Below are positions 46,244-56,287 of a stretch of 64,000 nucleotides of DNA, piece after piece. Every line of letters begins with the position of its first letter. Positions within the stretch are counted from its first letter, which is position 1. This DNA comes from Sandaracinaceae bacterium (lineage in GTDB: Bacteria > Myxococcota_A > Polyangia > Polyangiales > Sandaracinaceae), in contig JAVJQK010000037.1 in NCBI GenBank assembly GCA_040218145.1, forward strand, positions 62,001 through 126,000, given 5' to 3'. Position numbers and translations under genes: made by a program. The notes beneath the pieces were generated by a model, which made no database searches, was not told the DNA's origin, and saw only the letters and a program-made list of their open reading frames with translations.

Positions 46244-48568
46244 TCAGCCCTTGCGCCAGATGTCCGCCGCCCGCTCGGCCACCTGCGCCTCGAGCGACGC
46301 GAAGCGCGGCGTGGCGCGCAGGCCCTCCAGCAGAGGGCACGTCCGCATCCACCTGATGTCGATCAGGATCCCCGCCACGCACTGCTCGAGCACGGTGAGC
46401 GCCGCGTTTTCCTCGCCCGCGGCGGCGAACACCTCGATCGCGATCTGCTGGATGAGGCTCGTGAAGCGACGGTTGGCGAGCCACGCGGGGATGAGCGTCA
46501 TCATCTCGAACGCCTGCTCGAGGCCCTGGCCGTCGACGGCGACGCGCGCCAGCTCTCTCATGCGTTTGCCGGGCTCGCCGCCTCCGTCGTCGAGCCTGTC
46601 CGCCACGCGCTTCACGCCGGCCGTGTCACCGCGATAGAGGGCCTGGCGCAGCTCGGAGACCAGCACGGGGAGCGTGCGCGCCTTCTGCGTGAGCTTCGCC
46701 ATGTGCCGCTCGCAGGTCTCCCAGTCCCCGCGCAGCGCCGCTTCCCGCGCGAGCGCGAGGTGGCAGATGGACAGGCTCGGGTCGAGCTCGAGCGCGAGCT
46801 GCATGCGCTTGCGGCCCTCGTTCAACCGCCCGGACTCGAGCTGCAGCTCCGCCAGGTATTGATGCGCCTCGACCATGGTCGGCGCGATCTCGAGGGCGCG
46901 CGCGAGCGAGGTCGCCGCCTTGCGGAACGCGCCGTCCTGCACGGCGAGCATCGCCGAGACGAGGTGGGTCTCGGCCAGCTCCGGCGCCTGGCGCTCCGCG
47001 CGCGCGACGCTGTCGATGGCCCGCTGCTTTCGTCCTCCCTCGGAGTCGGGGGTGGGGCCCCACCAGGCGCGGATCGAGGCGATGGCGTGCGCGGGGATCG
47101 CGGGCGCGAAGTCGGGCGCGAGCGCGATCGCGCGGTCGAGCATCTCCACCGCGGCGCTCGCCTCGGTCATGATGTCCGCTCGGAGCAGGCGGCGCGCGCG
47201 CAGGTAGAGCTCCACCGCCTCGGGGGGCGCGGTGTGGCGATGGTGGCTCGCGTAGACCTCCACGCGGAGCGCCTCCGCGACCCGCCGGGCCACCGACTCC
47301 TGGAGCTCGAAGACGTCCTCGAAGGCGGCGTCGAAGCGCTCGGTCCAGCGCTGCACTCCGTCCGACTGCAGGAGGCGCACGGTCAACCGCATGCGCGCCC
47401 CGCTGAGCTGCAGGGTGCCGTCCACCACCACGTCCGCCTCCAGCTCGCGACCGATCCGCGCGGGATCGCGATCCTCGGCGAACCGGCGCGTCGCCCCCAG
47501 CGCCAGCACCTTCAGCTCCCTCGTGCGCGACAGGACATCGATCAGCTCTTCGGCGAGCCCCTCGCCCAGGTAGTCGTGCTCCGACGGCCCGCGGTACGAG
47601 AACGGCAGCACCGCCAGCGCGCAGGCGCCGACGGACACGGGCGCGTACAGGCTCTGCCGCGACCCCGAGCTCGGGGTGTGCGCCCGCGCGATCGATCCAC
47701 CGGTGATCGCGGCCCTCGCGTCCAGCGCGCTCTGAGGTCGCGCGTCCGGCTCCCGCGCGAGGCAGCGCAGGATGAGGTCGGCCAGGTCCGACGGCAGGCC
47801 CGCCACGTGCTCGCGCGGGTCCGAGGGCGTGCGGTGCAGCCGCGCCATCGCGATGCCGATCGGGGTGTCGGCCTCGTCGAAGGGCAGGACGCCCGTCGCC
47901 ATCTCGTAGAGCATCAGCCCGAGGGCGTAGAGGTCGCTCCGCTCGTCCGCGGTCTTCCCCATGACCTGCTCGGGCGACATGTAGTGAGGCGTCCCGATCA
48001 GGGTCCCGGTCTGCGTGCCGCTCTCGGCGCTGGTGGCGCGCGCGATGCCGAAGTCGGTCAACACGACGCGCCCGTCCTCGGCCACGAGCACGTTCGCGGG
48101 CTTGAGATCCCGGTGCACGACGCCGGCCCCGTGCGCGGCCGCGAGTCCGTCGGCGATCTGCGCGCCGATCTCCCGCAGGCGCTCGGCCGACAGCGCGCCC
48201 CGCTCGTCGAGCAGGTCGTCGAGCGGCGTGCCGCGCACGTACTCCATGGTGAGGAAGTGAACTCCACCTTGCTCCCCGAGGTCGTGCGTGCGCGCGACGT
48301 TGGGGTGAGTCACCCGACGCGCGAGGCGCACCTCTCGCAGGAAGCGTTCGATGGCCCGCTCGCTCTGGAGGGTCAGCAGCTTGAGCGCGACCGCCTCACC
48401 GAGCTTCTCGTCGAGCACCCGGTAGACGGTGCCCATGCCGCCGCGTCCGATCTGCGCCTCGACGCGATAGCGGGCCGCGAAGAGCGCGCCGACCGGGAGC
48501 TCCGCCAGCGTCACGACGCGCTCGTCGTCCCCCGCCGCGCTCCAGGTGTCGTCGAGATCTTCGCTCAT
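46244..48568 (-). CDS. Ser/Thr protein kinase with C-terminal TPR region
   Basis: 774 residues. Kinase domain 33-290: GRGGMGTVY glycine loop (41-49), catalytic Lys63, HRDLKPAN (152-159), DFG (172-174), GTPHYMSPEQ. No membrane helix. Residues about 320-440 look like the TolB-like/adenylate-cyclase-associated fold (LAVLPFSYRGPSEHDYLGEGL), then TPR repeats to about 700. This kinase-TolB-TPR layout is common in Myxococcota sensory kinases. The start overlaps the stop of the M49 peptidase gene (ATGA), so the two are co-translated. Confidence 0.92.
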   Translation of the reverse strand: MSEDLDDTWSAAGDDERVVTLAELPVGALFAARYRVEAQIGRGGMGTVYRVLDEKLGEAVALKLLTLQSERAIERFLREVRLARRVTHPNVARTHDLGEQGGVHFLTMEYVRGTPLDDLLDERGALSAERLREIGAQIADGLAAAHGAGVVHRDLKPANVLVAEDGRVVLTDFGIARATSAESGTQTGTLIGTPHYMSPEQVMGKTADERSDLYALGLMLYEMATGVLPFDEADTPIGIAMARLHRTPSDPREHVAGLPSDLADLILRCLAREPDARPQSALDARAAITGGSIARAHTPSSGSRQSLYAPVSVGACALAVLPFSYRGPSEHDYLGEGLAEELIDVLSRTRELKVLALGATRRFAEDRDPARIGRELEADVVVDGTLQLSGARMRLTVRLLQSDGVQRWTERFDAAFEDVFELQESVARRVAEALRVEVYASHHRHTAPPEAVELYLRARRLLRADIMTEASAAVEMLDRAIALAPDFAPAIPAHAIASIRAWWGPTPDSEGGRKQRAIDSVARAERQAPELAETHLVSAMLAVQDGAFRKAATSLARALEIAPTMVEAHQYLAELQLESGRLNEGRKRMQLALELDPSLSICHLALAREAALRGDWETCERHMAKLTQKARTLPVLVSELRQALYRGDTAGVKRVADRLDDGGGEPGKRMRELARVAVDGQGLEQAFEMMTLIPAWLANRRFTSLIQQIAIEVFAAAGEENAALTVLEQCVAGILIDIRWMRTCPLLEGLRATPRFASLEAQVAERAADIWRKG

Positions 48569-50442
48569 TCACCGCCCATGCTATCGCCTTCGAGCGCCGC
48601 GTAGGAGGGCAACCAGTAGCGGGGGCTGGCCTCGTCGAGCGCGCGGCCGAGGGCGCCCTGGACGTCGTCGTCCCAGCGCGCCCACCGCTCCACGAACGCC
48701 TCCGCCGCCGCGCGGTCGCCGGCGCGCTGGATGCGAAGGACCTCGGTGAGCATCGCCTCGACGGCCTCGGGGTAGCGCGCGTAGTCGATGTGCAGCCGGC
48801 CCGCTTCGGGATCGAACCGCAGCGCGCCGCGCTCGAGCAGCCAGTTCTGCTGCATCAGCTGCATGGTGCGGTAGGGGCTGCTCCGCGGCGGCTCGCTCGT
48901 GACCAGCACGCGGAGCACGCCGGCCGCGTAGGCGTGCCGCATGCGGTCGGCGTCGATCACGCCCGCCTCGACGAGCCGCGGCATCAGCCAGAGGCTCACG
49001 AGGTCGGCCTTCATCTCCTCGATGTGGTTGTGCAGGTTGCCGAGCGCCTCGGTGACCACGCGCCCGTCCTCGGTGGTCTTCGGGCCGAGGTAGTGACCGA
49101 CCTCGTGCCACACGGTCCGATCGAAGGCGCCGCGCGGACCGAGGTCGTCGGCGTGGGCCTCCGCGACGGCGGCGCGGAAGCGCGCCTGCGCCGTCTCCAC
49201 GAAGACGGGGTGGGTGATCACGTTGCGGCGGATCAAGATCGTCCGGCCGTACTTGCGCGTGATGTGCGCCTCGTTCGGGAGGATGGAGGCGGTGTTGCCT
49301 CCGCGCGCCTGGCCGTAGTCGGCGACGACGTCGTAGATGCCGATCGGGATCTCGGCGCGCACGCGCTCGTACGGTCCGCCCGGCAGCGCCGCCTCGAAGT
49401 CCGAGAGCCGCGCGACCGCCCGCTCGAGCTCGGCCGAGGCCTCCGGGGCGCGCACGAGGATCGACACGGCGTGGAACGCCTTCTGCCCGAGCAGATGGTC
49501 GTCGTAGGTCTCGTACGCGCCGACCTCGGCGTTGAGCCGCTCGAAGCGCCCGCTCACCCACGCGGCGTCGCCGGCCTCGTAGTCGTTGGTCAGGAGATCC
49601 CGTGCGCGCGCTTCGAAGTAGTCCGCGAGGTCGGCGTCCCCGCTCCGTACGTCGTCCGCGCTCGCGAAGAGCAGCCGCGAGGCCCGGCTCAGCGCGTCCG
49701 CGTACGCCATCGCGTAGGGCACCGCGTAGTACGCGTCGTCCCCGTCGAGCGTCTCGCCGATCGTCGGGTGCAGCGCCGCGATCCACGGGTGCGCCTCGAG
49801 CCGCGCCCGGTCGGCGGCCACGGTCTCGGCGTCGCGTCGCCGCACCACCGTGCGGGTGGCGCGCACGCTCGCGGCCGCGTCCTCGTGCTCGGCCAGCCAG
49901 GCCTCGAGCGCCTCCGCCTCGGTGCCCGCCGGGTACACGTTCCGGCCCGGCTCGTACGCGCGCACCGGCGCGAAGGGCACGCGCACTCCCTCCAGCGTGA
50001 AGGCGACGGGGCCCTCGAAGAGTCGGTACAGCCGCCGCATGGCCTCGAGGCGCGGTCGCTCGGCCTCGCCGACCTCGAGCGCCGCCAGGTGCGCCGCGAC
50101 CTCGGTCGCCTGCGCATGCCGGCTCTCCTCGAAGAGCCGATGGAAGATCTCGCCGATCTCCATGAGGCGCCCCACCGCGCGTCGCTCTCCTTCGGTGAGC
50201 CCGGAGGTGTCGGCCCGCACCTCGAACTCGCGGGTCCGCTCTAGGATGGCGTCGGCGCGCTCGGTCTCCCAGAAGCCCTCGAGCCCGTCGAGCTCGCTCC
50301 CGGCGGCGGGCGTCTGCGCTCGCTCCGCCTCCGCTTCTGCCTCGGGCGGGGCCGGGGGCTCCGCCTCGCCTCCACAGGACACCGCGAACAGCGCCATCCA
50401 CACGCAGACCCAGGTCCACACCCACGCTCGAGAGATCGGCAT
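48565..50442 (-). CDS. M49-like (dipeptidyl-peptidase III family) zinc peptidase lipoprotein
   Basis: 625 residues. Lipobox AVSC at 23, Glu/Ala linker, then a large helical body. Zinc motif HEVGHYLGP (446-454) and EEMKAD (475-480) supply the His, His, Glu set; the spacing fits the bacterial M49/DPP III-like family, although eukaryotic DPP III has HELLGH with one extra residue. Predicted outside the cytoplasm and acts on short peptides. TATCGT (50454-50449) lies 6 nt before the ATG. It sits between two kinase genes and is coupled to the downstream one. Confidence 0.78.
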   Translation of the reverse strand: MPISRAWVWTWVCVWMALFAVSCGGEAEPPAPPEAEAEAERAQTPAAGSELDGLEGFWETERADAILERTREFEVRADTSGLTEGERRAVGRLMEIGEIFHRLFEESRHAQATEVAAHLAALEVGEAERPRLEAMRRLYRLFEGPVAFTLEGVRVPFAPVRAYEPGRNVYPAGTEAEALEAWLAEHEDAAASVRATRTVVRRRDAETVAADRARLEAHPWIAALHPTIGETLDGDDAYYAVPYAMAYADALSRASRLLFASADDVRSGDADLADYFEARARDLLTNDYEAGDAAWVSGRFERLNAEVGAYETYDDHLLGQKAFHAVSILVRAPEASAELERAVARLSDFEAALPGGPYERVRAEIPIGIYDVVADYGQARGGNTASILPNEAHITRKYGRTILIRRNVITHPVFVETAQARFRAAVAEAHADDLGPRGAFDRTVWHEVGHYLGPKTTEDGRVVTEALGNLHNHIEEMKADLVSLWLMPRLVEAGVIDADRMRHAYAAGVLRVLVTSEPPRSSPYRTMQLMQQNWLLERGALRFDPEAGRLHIDYARYPEAVEAMLTEVLRIQRAGDRAAAEAFVERWARWDDDVQGALGRALDEASPRYWLPSYAALEGDSMGGE

Positions 50443-50456
50443 CGGCCGACGATAGC

Positions 50457-51323
50457 TCAGCCGCGCAGGGCTGCAGCCATCGCGGTCGCGGACGCGAAGC
50501 GCAGCTCGAGATCGGGCTGCAGCGCGCCGTCGACCGCAGCCTGCAGGCGCGGCGGCGCGCTCGGCAGGAGCTCACCGAGCCGCGGAGGGACCTGCGTCAC
50601 CAGCTTCAGCAGGAGGGTCGGGATGGAGCCCTCGACCCAGGGCGGCCGACCGGTCGCCGCGTGGAAGAGGACCGCGCCCGCGGACCAGACGTCGGTGCGC
50701 TCGTCGATCGGCGCCGCGCGCGCCTGCTCGGGGCTCATGTAGCTCGGCGTCCCCACGGTGGCGCCGGGCTTGGTGAGCACCGCGCTCTGCCCCGTGCTCT
50801 GGAGGTTCTTGGCCACGCCGAAGTCCAGCACCTTCAGCCGCGTGGCCTCGGGGTTGTCGAGCAGGAACAGGTTGTCGGGCTTCAGGTCCCGGTGGACGAT
50901 GCCCGCGCCGTGGGCCGCGATCAGGCCGTCGAGCAGATCCGCGCCGATGTCGATGACCTGGTGCGCGGGCAGCGGACCCGACTTCAACAGCGCGCCGAGC
51001 GAGCGCCCGTGCAGCAGCTCGAGGACCACGTAGGGCCAGTGATCCTGGGTCTGGCCCGCGTCGATCACCTCGACGATGGCGGGGTGGCCGATCTTCGCGA
51101 CCGACTTCGCCTCGCGGAGGAAGCGCGCCACCGCGTTGTCGTCGCTGACCAGCTGCTGGTGCATGATCTTCACCGCGACCTCGCGCTGCGTGTACTTGTG
51201 CAGCGCGCGGTACACGGCGCCGGTCATGCCCACGCCGAGCAGATCGGTCAGCTCGTAGCGCGCGTCGAGGACCTCTCCGAGCCTCTTCCTCGCGAAGGCT
51301 TCGCCGAACATCGGCGGCAGCAT
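50457..51323 (-). CDS. Ser/Thr protein kinase, soluble single domain
   Basis: 288 residues. Glycine loop GVGMTGAVY (30-38), Lys52, HRDLKPDN (144-151), DFG (167-169), APE-type segment SYMSPEQ. It is a minimal kinase with no sensor or membrane part, ending 15 nt before the M49 gene. The third glycine position of the loop is Thr-Gly. Start at 51323; a second ATG (51311) is possible. Substrate unknown. Confidence 0.92.
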   Translation of the reverse strand: MLPPMFGEAFARKRLGEVLDARYELTDLLGVGMTGAVYRALHKYTQREVAVKIMHQQLVSDDNAVARFLREAKSVAKIGHPAIVEVIDAGQTQDHWPYVVLELLHGRSLGALLKSGPLPAHQVIDIGADLLDGLIAAHGAGIVHRDLKPDNLFLLDNPEATRLKVLDFGVAKNLQSTGQSAVLTKPGATVGTPSYMSPEQARAAPIDERTDVWSAGAVLFHAATGRPPWVEGSIPTLLLKLVTQVPPRLGELLPSAPPRLQAAVDGALQPDLELRFASATAMAAALRG

Positions 51324-51363
51324 ACACCAGCGAAACGCGGGCGCCGCTGCTACCCTGCCAGGC

Positions 51364-52293
51364 GTGACCCGCTACGCGTCGCGCTTTCGGAAGGTCGCGC
51401 GCTCGCTCAGCCGCGTGGAGCTGATGCGCTCCTCCATGGACGAGACGTTCGCGCTCACCGACCGCGATCTGATGGACAAGGACGGCGGCCGTCGCTTCCT
51501 CGACTTCTACGGCGACGAGGGGCTCACCCTCGCGTGCGAGCGATACGGGCTCTACGAGGCCATGCGGGACCGGGGCTGGGACGACTTCAGCCTCGAGACG
51601 TGGGCGCACGACGAGCGGCACACGTTGCTCGTCGACGGGCGCCCCAAGGCCGGCGGGGAGCGCGACCGGCTCATCGATCTCGTGGTCCGACGCGACCGGC
51701 TGCTCATCGATCCGCCGGGCCCGCTCGAGCTCGACCGCGGCTTCCAGGTGCTCACCGTCGACTGGCTCACCCTGCGCAACCCGATCGGGCGCTTCACCCC
51801 GGACCGCATGCGCCTGCCCGGCCAGGACGCGCCCGGTCTTGGCGTGGGCGAGCGCCTCCTCGAGATGCTCTACCTGGTCGCGCGCCGCCTCGACCTCGAC
51901 GCGTTCCTGACCGTGGCCGAGTACTTTCACAACGCGGTCCTGTACGCGCGCGACCTCCCGTACGTGGATCCGCAGGCCCAGGGGCAGCTGGAGGCGCTCC
52001 GGGACCTGCTGTTCGAGCGAGAGTCGCTCTCGTTCGCCCAGGCCGCGTGGGCGATGCACTGGGGCTACGTGCTCGGCGCGGACGACTCGGTGGTGCGCTG
52101 GAAGGGAGAGGCGATGATCAAGCCTTTCGACCCGACGCTCGAGCGCTATCTGGACTCCGATGTCTACGCAGAACACGCCGAGGCCGCGCGGAGCGGCGCC
52201 CGGTACACGCTCCGGCGCACCGCCTTCGACGAGCAGTGGGAGCGCGACCACGCCAGCCTGCTCCTGCCGCCGGAGTCGGTGGACGACGAGTGA
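51364..52293 (+). CDS. Uncharacterised protein upstream of pyruvate carboxylase
   Basis: 309 residues from a GTG. No named family. It is cytoplasmic, with a basic N-terminus (RFRKVARSLSRVELMRSS), DWLTLRNPIGRFTPDRMRLP, and a helical GVGERLLEMLYLVARRLDLD that looks conserved-type. TACCCT (51351-51356) ends 7 nt before GTG 51364, so it is probably leaderless. The pyruvate carboxylase gene follows after 39 nt and may be co-transcribed. Confidence 0.6.
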   Translation: MTRYASRFRKVARSLSRVELMRSSMDETFALTDRDLMDKDGGRRFLDFYGDEGLTLACERYGLYEAMRDRGWDDFSLETWAHDERHTLLVDGRPKAGGERDRLIDLVVRRDRLLIDPPGPLELDRGFQVLTVDWLTLRNPIGRFTPDRMRLPGQDAPGLGVGERLLEMLYLVARRLDLDAFLTVAEYFHNAVLYARDLPYVDPQAQGQLEALRDLLFERESLSFAQAAWAMHWGYVLGADDSVVRWKGEAMIKPFDPTLERYLDSDVYAEHAEAARSGARYTLRRTAFDEQWERDHASLLLPPESVDDE

Positions 52294-52332
52294 CGGGTGC
52301 TGCTACACGTCCCTCCCCCCGAGGAGGTCACC

Positions 52333-55300
52333 GTGAGCCACGACGCCCGCCCGATCACGAAGCTCTTGTGTGCCAACCGCGGAGAGATCGCGATCCGCGT
52401 GTTCCGTGCCGCGACCGAGCTCGGCATTCGTACCGTCGCCATCTACAGCCACGAGGACCGCGTCTACCTGCACCGCTACAAGGCGGACGAGGCGTACCTG
52501 GTCGGCAAGGGGCTCAGCCCGGTCGGCGCCTACCTCGCGATCGATCGCATCATCGCGATCGCGAAGGAGGCCAACGTCGACGGCATCCACCCCGGCTACG
52601 GCTTCCTGAGCGAGAACGCCGCGTTCGCCCAGGCCTGCGAGGACGCGGGCATCGCGTTCGTCGGCCCGCCCCCCGAGGTGCTCCGCCGGCTCGGCGACAA
52701 GACCGCCGCCCGCACCCTCGCGGACGAGGCGGGCGTGCCGACGGTGCCGGGCACCCCGGGGCCGGTCGCGAACGTCGAGGACGCCCGGACGTTCGCGGCG
52801 CAGGCGGGCTACCCGCTGATGATCAAGGCGGCGATGGGCGGCGGCGGGCGCGGCATGCGCGTGGTGCGCGAGGCCTCCCAGCTCGAAGAGGCGTTCCAGC
52901 GCGCCACCAGCGAGGCGAAGGCCGCCTTCGGGGACGGCACCGTCTTCATCGAGCGCTTCGTCGAGCACCCGCGGCACATCGAGGTGCAGATCCTCGCCGA
53001 CAGCCGGGGCGACGTCGTGCACCTCTTCGAGCGAGACTGCTCGGTCCAGCGCCGCCACCAGAAGCTCGTCGAGATGGCGCCCGCGCAGGCCCTCGACCCG
53101 GCCATCCGCGAGGCCCTCTGCGCCGACGCGGTGAAGATCGCCAAGGCGGTCGGCTACCGGAACGCGGGCACGGTCGAGTTCCTCCTCGACCGGGAGGGGC
53201 GCCACTACTTCATCGAGGCGAACCCGCGCATCCAGGTCGAGCACACGGTCACCGAGCAGGTCACGAACGTCGACCTCGTGCAGTCGCAGATCCGGATCGC
53301 GGGCGGGGCGACCTTCGGGGACCTCGAGCTGCGCCAGGACGGGATCACCACCCGCGGCGTGGCGATCCAGTGTCGCGTCACGACCGAGAACCCGCAGCAG
53401 GGCTTCCAGCCCGACACCGGCCGCATCGAGGTCTTCCGCTCGGGCGCGGGCATGGGCATCCGGCTCGACGGGGGCAGCGGCTACAGCGGCGCGCGGGTCA
53501 GCCCCGACTACGACTCGCTGCTCGTGAAGGTCACCGCGCACGGCCTGAGCTTCGAGGGCGCGGTGGACAAGCTGCACCGCGCGCTCGCGGAGTTCCGCGT
53601 CCGGGGCGTGAGCACGAACATCCCGTTCCTCCAGAACGTGCTGACCCACCCGCGCTTCCTGGGCGCGGACATCGACACGTCGTTCGTGGACGACAGCCCG
53701 GAGCTGTTCGTCTTCCCGCGCCGGAAGAACCGCGCGCAGCGCCTGCTCCGGTACATGGCCGACGTGGCGGTCAACGGGCCGTCGGTGCCCGGCATGACCG
53801 AGGCCAAGCCGTCCAAGGTCGAGCCGATCCTCCCCGAGATCGACCGCCACCAGAAGCCGCCCCAGGGCTGGCGCGACCTGCTCGAGAACCGCGGGCCGGC
53901 CGAGTTCGCCAAGGCGGTGCGCGAGCACCGCGGGCTCCTGATCACGGACACGACCTGGCGAGACGCGCACCAGTCGCTCCTGATGACGCGGGTGCGCACG
54001 CGCGACCTGATGGAGATCGCGCCCGCCACGGCGCGGCTGATGCCGCAGCTCTTCAGCCTCGAGATGTGGGGTGGGGCCACCTTCGACGTGGCCCTGCGCT
54101 TCCTGCGCGAGTGCCCCTGGGACCGGCTGGCCCGGCTCCGCGAGCTGGTGCCGAACATCCCCTTCCAGATGCTGCTCCGCGGCGCGAACGCCGTCGGCTA
54201 CACGAGCTACCCCGACAACGTCGTCTTCGAGTTCGCCCGCATGGCGAAGGAGCACGGCGTCGACGTCTTCCGCATCTTCGACTCGCTCAACTACGTCGAG
54301 AACCTCAAGCTCGGCATCGACGCGGTCGGCGAGGCGGGCGGCGTGATCGAGGCGTCCCTCTGCTACACGGGCGACGTCAGCGACCCGAGCCGTACGAAGT
54401 ACTCCTTGCAATACTACGTCGACCTGGCCGGGCAGCTGGTCGACCTCGGGATCCACATCCTGAACATCAAGGACATGGCGGGGCTGTTGAAGCCGCGCGC
54501 GGCCCGGATGCTGGTCGGCGCGCTCCGGCGCGCGCACCCCGACGTGCCCATCCACGTCCACACCCACGACACGGCGGGCACCGGCGTCGCGTCGATGATC
54601 GCGTGCGCGGAGGCGGACGCCGACGTCGTGGATCTGGCGCTCCCCGCGATGGCTGGCCTGACCTCGCAGCCCACGATGGCGGCGGTGCTGGGCGCGCTGC
54701 ATGGCACCGAGCGGGACACGTCGATCGACACCGACGCGCTGCAGTCTCTCAACACCTACTGGGAGAGCACGCGCGGGCTCTATCAGCCCTTCGAGACGGG
54801 GCTCTACGGCTACGCGCCCGACCTCTACGAGCACGAGATCCCGGGCGGCCAGTACACGAACCTCCGCTTCCAGGCCACGGCGCTCGGGCTCGCCGACCGC
54901 TGGGCCTCCATCAAGCGCGCTTACGCGCAGGCCAACCGCATCCTCGGCGACCTGATCAAGGTCACGCCGAGCTCCAAGGTGGTCGGCGACCTCGCGCAGT
55001 TCATGGTGCAGAACGACCTCGCCGAGAAGGACGTGATCGAGCAGGCGGACAGCCTCTCGTTCCCGTCGAGCGTGGTGGAGTTCCTCGAGGGCCGGCTCGG
55101 TCAGCCCCCCGGCGGGTTCCCGGAGCCGCTGCGCACCCAGGTCCTCCGCGGACGCGAGCCCATCGACGGCCGCCCGGGTGAGACCCTGGACGCGCTCGAC
55201 TTCGACGCCCTGCGCGCCGACCTCGAGTCGGAGCACGAGGGGGTCTCGATCCGCGACGTCGACGTGATGAGCGCGGCGCTCTATCCCAAGGTGTGGCGCG

Positions 55301-55812
55301 ACTACCGCGCGCACCGCTCGCAGTTCGGCGACGTCAGCGTGCTGCCCACGCGCTACTTCCTCTCGAGCCTCGAGATCGGCGAGGAGATCACCGTCGACAT
55401 CGAGAAGGGCAAGACCCTCGTGATCACGCTCGACGCGGTCGGCGACATCGACGAGAAGGGCTACCGCTCGGTGTTCTTCGAGCTGAACGGCCAGCCGCGT
55501 CAGGTTCGCGTGCGGGACCGCGCGGCGACGGCCACCGTCAAGGAGAACGAGCGGGCGACCAAGGAGCCCGGCAGCGTCGGCGCACCGATGCCCGGGAGCG
55601 TGGTGGACGTGTTGGTCGAGGTCGGCGGCTCGGTGGCCAAGGGCGACGCGCTGGTCGTGCTCAGCGCGATGAAGATGGAGACCGTCGTCGCGTCGCCGGT
55701 GGCGGGCGAGGTGGCGCGCGTCGTGGTGGCCAAGGGCGAGACCCTCGCCGCGGGTGATCTCCTCGTGGAGCTGAAGACGGCGGGAGCGTCCGCGACCGCG
55801 CAGCCGGCGTAG
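52333..55812 (+). CDS. pyc: Pyruvate carboxylase
   Basis: 1159 residues, full length. Biotin carboxylase 1-450 (LLCANRGEIAIRVFRAA; GGGGRGMR; FIEANPRIQVEHTVTE), carboxyltransferase about 535-820 (TTWRDAHQSLLMTRVRTRDL; metal-binding VHTHDTAG), allosteric region, biotinyl domain at the end with Lys1114 in SAMKMET. Makes oxaloacetate from pyruvate, ATP and bicarbonate. GTG 52333 has GAGGAGG upstream; the ATG-less 52297 start is ruled out by that site. Anaplerosis for the TCA cycle. Confidence 0.97.
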   Translation: MSHDARPITKLLCANRGEIAIRVFRAATELGIRTVAIYSHEDRVYLHRYKADEAYLVGKGLSPVGAYLAIDRIIAIAKEANVDGIHPGYGFLSENAAFAQACEDAGIAFVGPPPEVLRRLGDKTAARTLADEAGVPTVPGTPGPVANVEDARTFAAQAGYPLMIKAAMGGGGRGMRVVREASQLEEAFQRATSEAKAAFGDGTVFIERFVEHPRHIEVQILADSRGDVVHLFERDCSVQRRHQKLVEMAPAQALDPAIREALCADAVKIAKAVGYRNAGTVEFLLDREGRHYFIEANPRIQVEHTVTEQVTNVDLVQSQIRIAGGATFGDLELRQDGITTRGVAIQCRVTTENPQQGFQPDTGRIEVFRSGAGMGIRLDGGSGYSGARVSPDYDSLLVKVTAHGLSFEGAVDKLHRALAEFRVRGVSTNIPFLQNVLTHPRFLGADIDTSFVDDSPELFVFPRRKNRAQRLLRYMADVAVNGPSVPGMTEAKPSKVEPILPEIDRHQKPPQGWRDLLENRGPAEFAKAVREHRGLLITDTTWRDAHQSLLMTRVRTRDLMEIAPATARLMPQLFSLEMWGGATFDVALRFLRECPWDRLARLRELVPNIPFQMLLRGANAVGYTSYPDNVVFEFARMAKEHGVDVFRIFDSLNYVENLKLGIDAVGEAGGVIEASLCYTGDVSDPSRTKYSLQYYVDLAGQLVDLGIHILNIKDMAGLLKPRAARMLVGALRRAHPDVPIHVHTHDTAGTGVASMIACAEADADVVDLALPAMAGLTSQPTMAAVLGALHGTERDTSIDTDALQSLNTYWESTRGLYQPFETGLYGYAPDLYEHEIPGGQYTNLRFQATALGLADRWASIKRAYAQANRILGDLIKVTPSSKVVGDLAQFMVQNDLAEKDVIEQADSLSFPSSVVEFLEGRLGQPPGGFPEPLRTQVLRGREPIDGRPGETLDALDFDALRADLESEHEGVSIRDVDVMSAALYPKVWRDYRAHRSQFGDVSVLPTRYFLSSLEIGEEITVDIEKGKTLVITLDAVGDIDEKGYRSVFFELNGQPRQVRVRDRAATATVKENERATKEPGSVGAPMPGSVVDVLVEVGGSVAKGDALVVLSAMKMETVVASPVAGEVARVVVAKGETLAAGDLLVELKTAGASATAQPA

Positions 55813-55888
55813 TCGCGGCACGCGGCGGCCTGGGTTCAGTTCGACGACGGAGCGCTCCGCACCTGGAGCGTACGCAACGACATCCTGA

Positions 55889-56287
55889 TCAGAGCTCCGG
55901 GATCGTCGCCTCGGGCATCGGGGCGCTGACGTCGACGAGCTGCCCCGCCGGGTCCTCGAGCAGCATGCGGCGCTGCCCGTAGAACATGTCCCGCGGCGCC
56001 TCCACGACGCGCACGCCGCGCGCCTGCGCCCGCTCGTAGAGGACGTCCACGTCGTCCACGACCACGGTGATCAACCCGCCGCGCGGCACGTCCCGGTAGG
56101 GCTTCGGGATGGTCTCGTGGCTGCGGAGCAGGAGGCCCAGCTCGAGCGCCGCCTCGTCGGGCGCGGCGAGGTGCACGAACCAGTTGCTCTGGAAGCTGAC
56201 CGTGAACCCCAACAGCTCCACCCAGAAGCGGCGGCTCGCCTCGAGGTCGTCGGTGAAGACCGACGCGAAGACGCGGTGAATCGACAT
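55889..56287 (-). CDS. VOC/glyoxalase-family protein
   Basis: 132 residues, two beta-alpha-beta-beta-beta units. IHRVFASVFTDDLEASRRFW and LGFTVSFQSNWFVHLA form the first half; GLITVVVDDVDVLYERAQAR and LLEDPAGQLVDVSAP the second. Ligand residues include an N-terminal His and the final E/D. Resembles bleomycin-resistance/glyoxalase proteins. Function cannot be assigned. ATG 56287 gives the classic VOC start; an upstream start (56323) adds 12 residues. Confidence 0.82.
   Translation of the reverse strand: MSIHRVFASVFTDDLEASRRFWVELLGFTVSFQSNWFVHLAAPDEAALELGLLLRSHETIPKPYRDVPRGGLITVVVDDVDVLYERAQARGVRVVEAPRDMFYGQRRMLLEDPAGQLVDVSAPMPEATIPEL

Noticed and set aside
50661-55181. A 1506-codon open frame over the kinase, unknown and pyc genes
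   Set aside because: Product is Arg/Ala/Gly/Pro-rich without family motifs; it is a GC-driven shadow of pyc and the kinase gene.
55849-55858. GGAGCGCTCC palindrome as terminator of pyc
   Set aside because: No loop and no T-tract; a 10-bp palindrome of this base composition can arise by chance.
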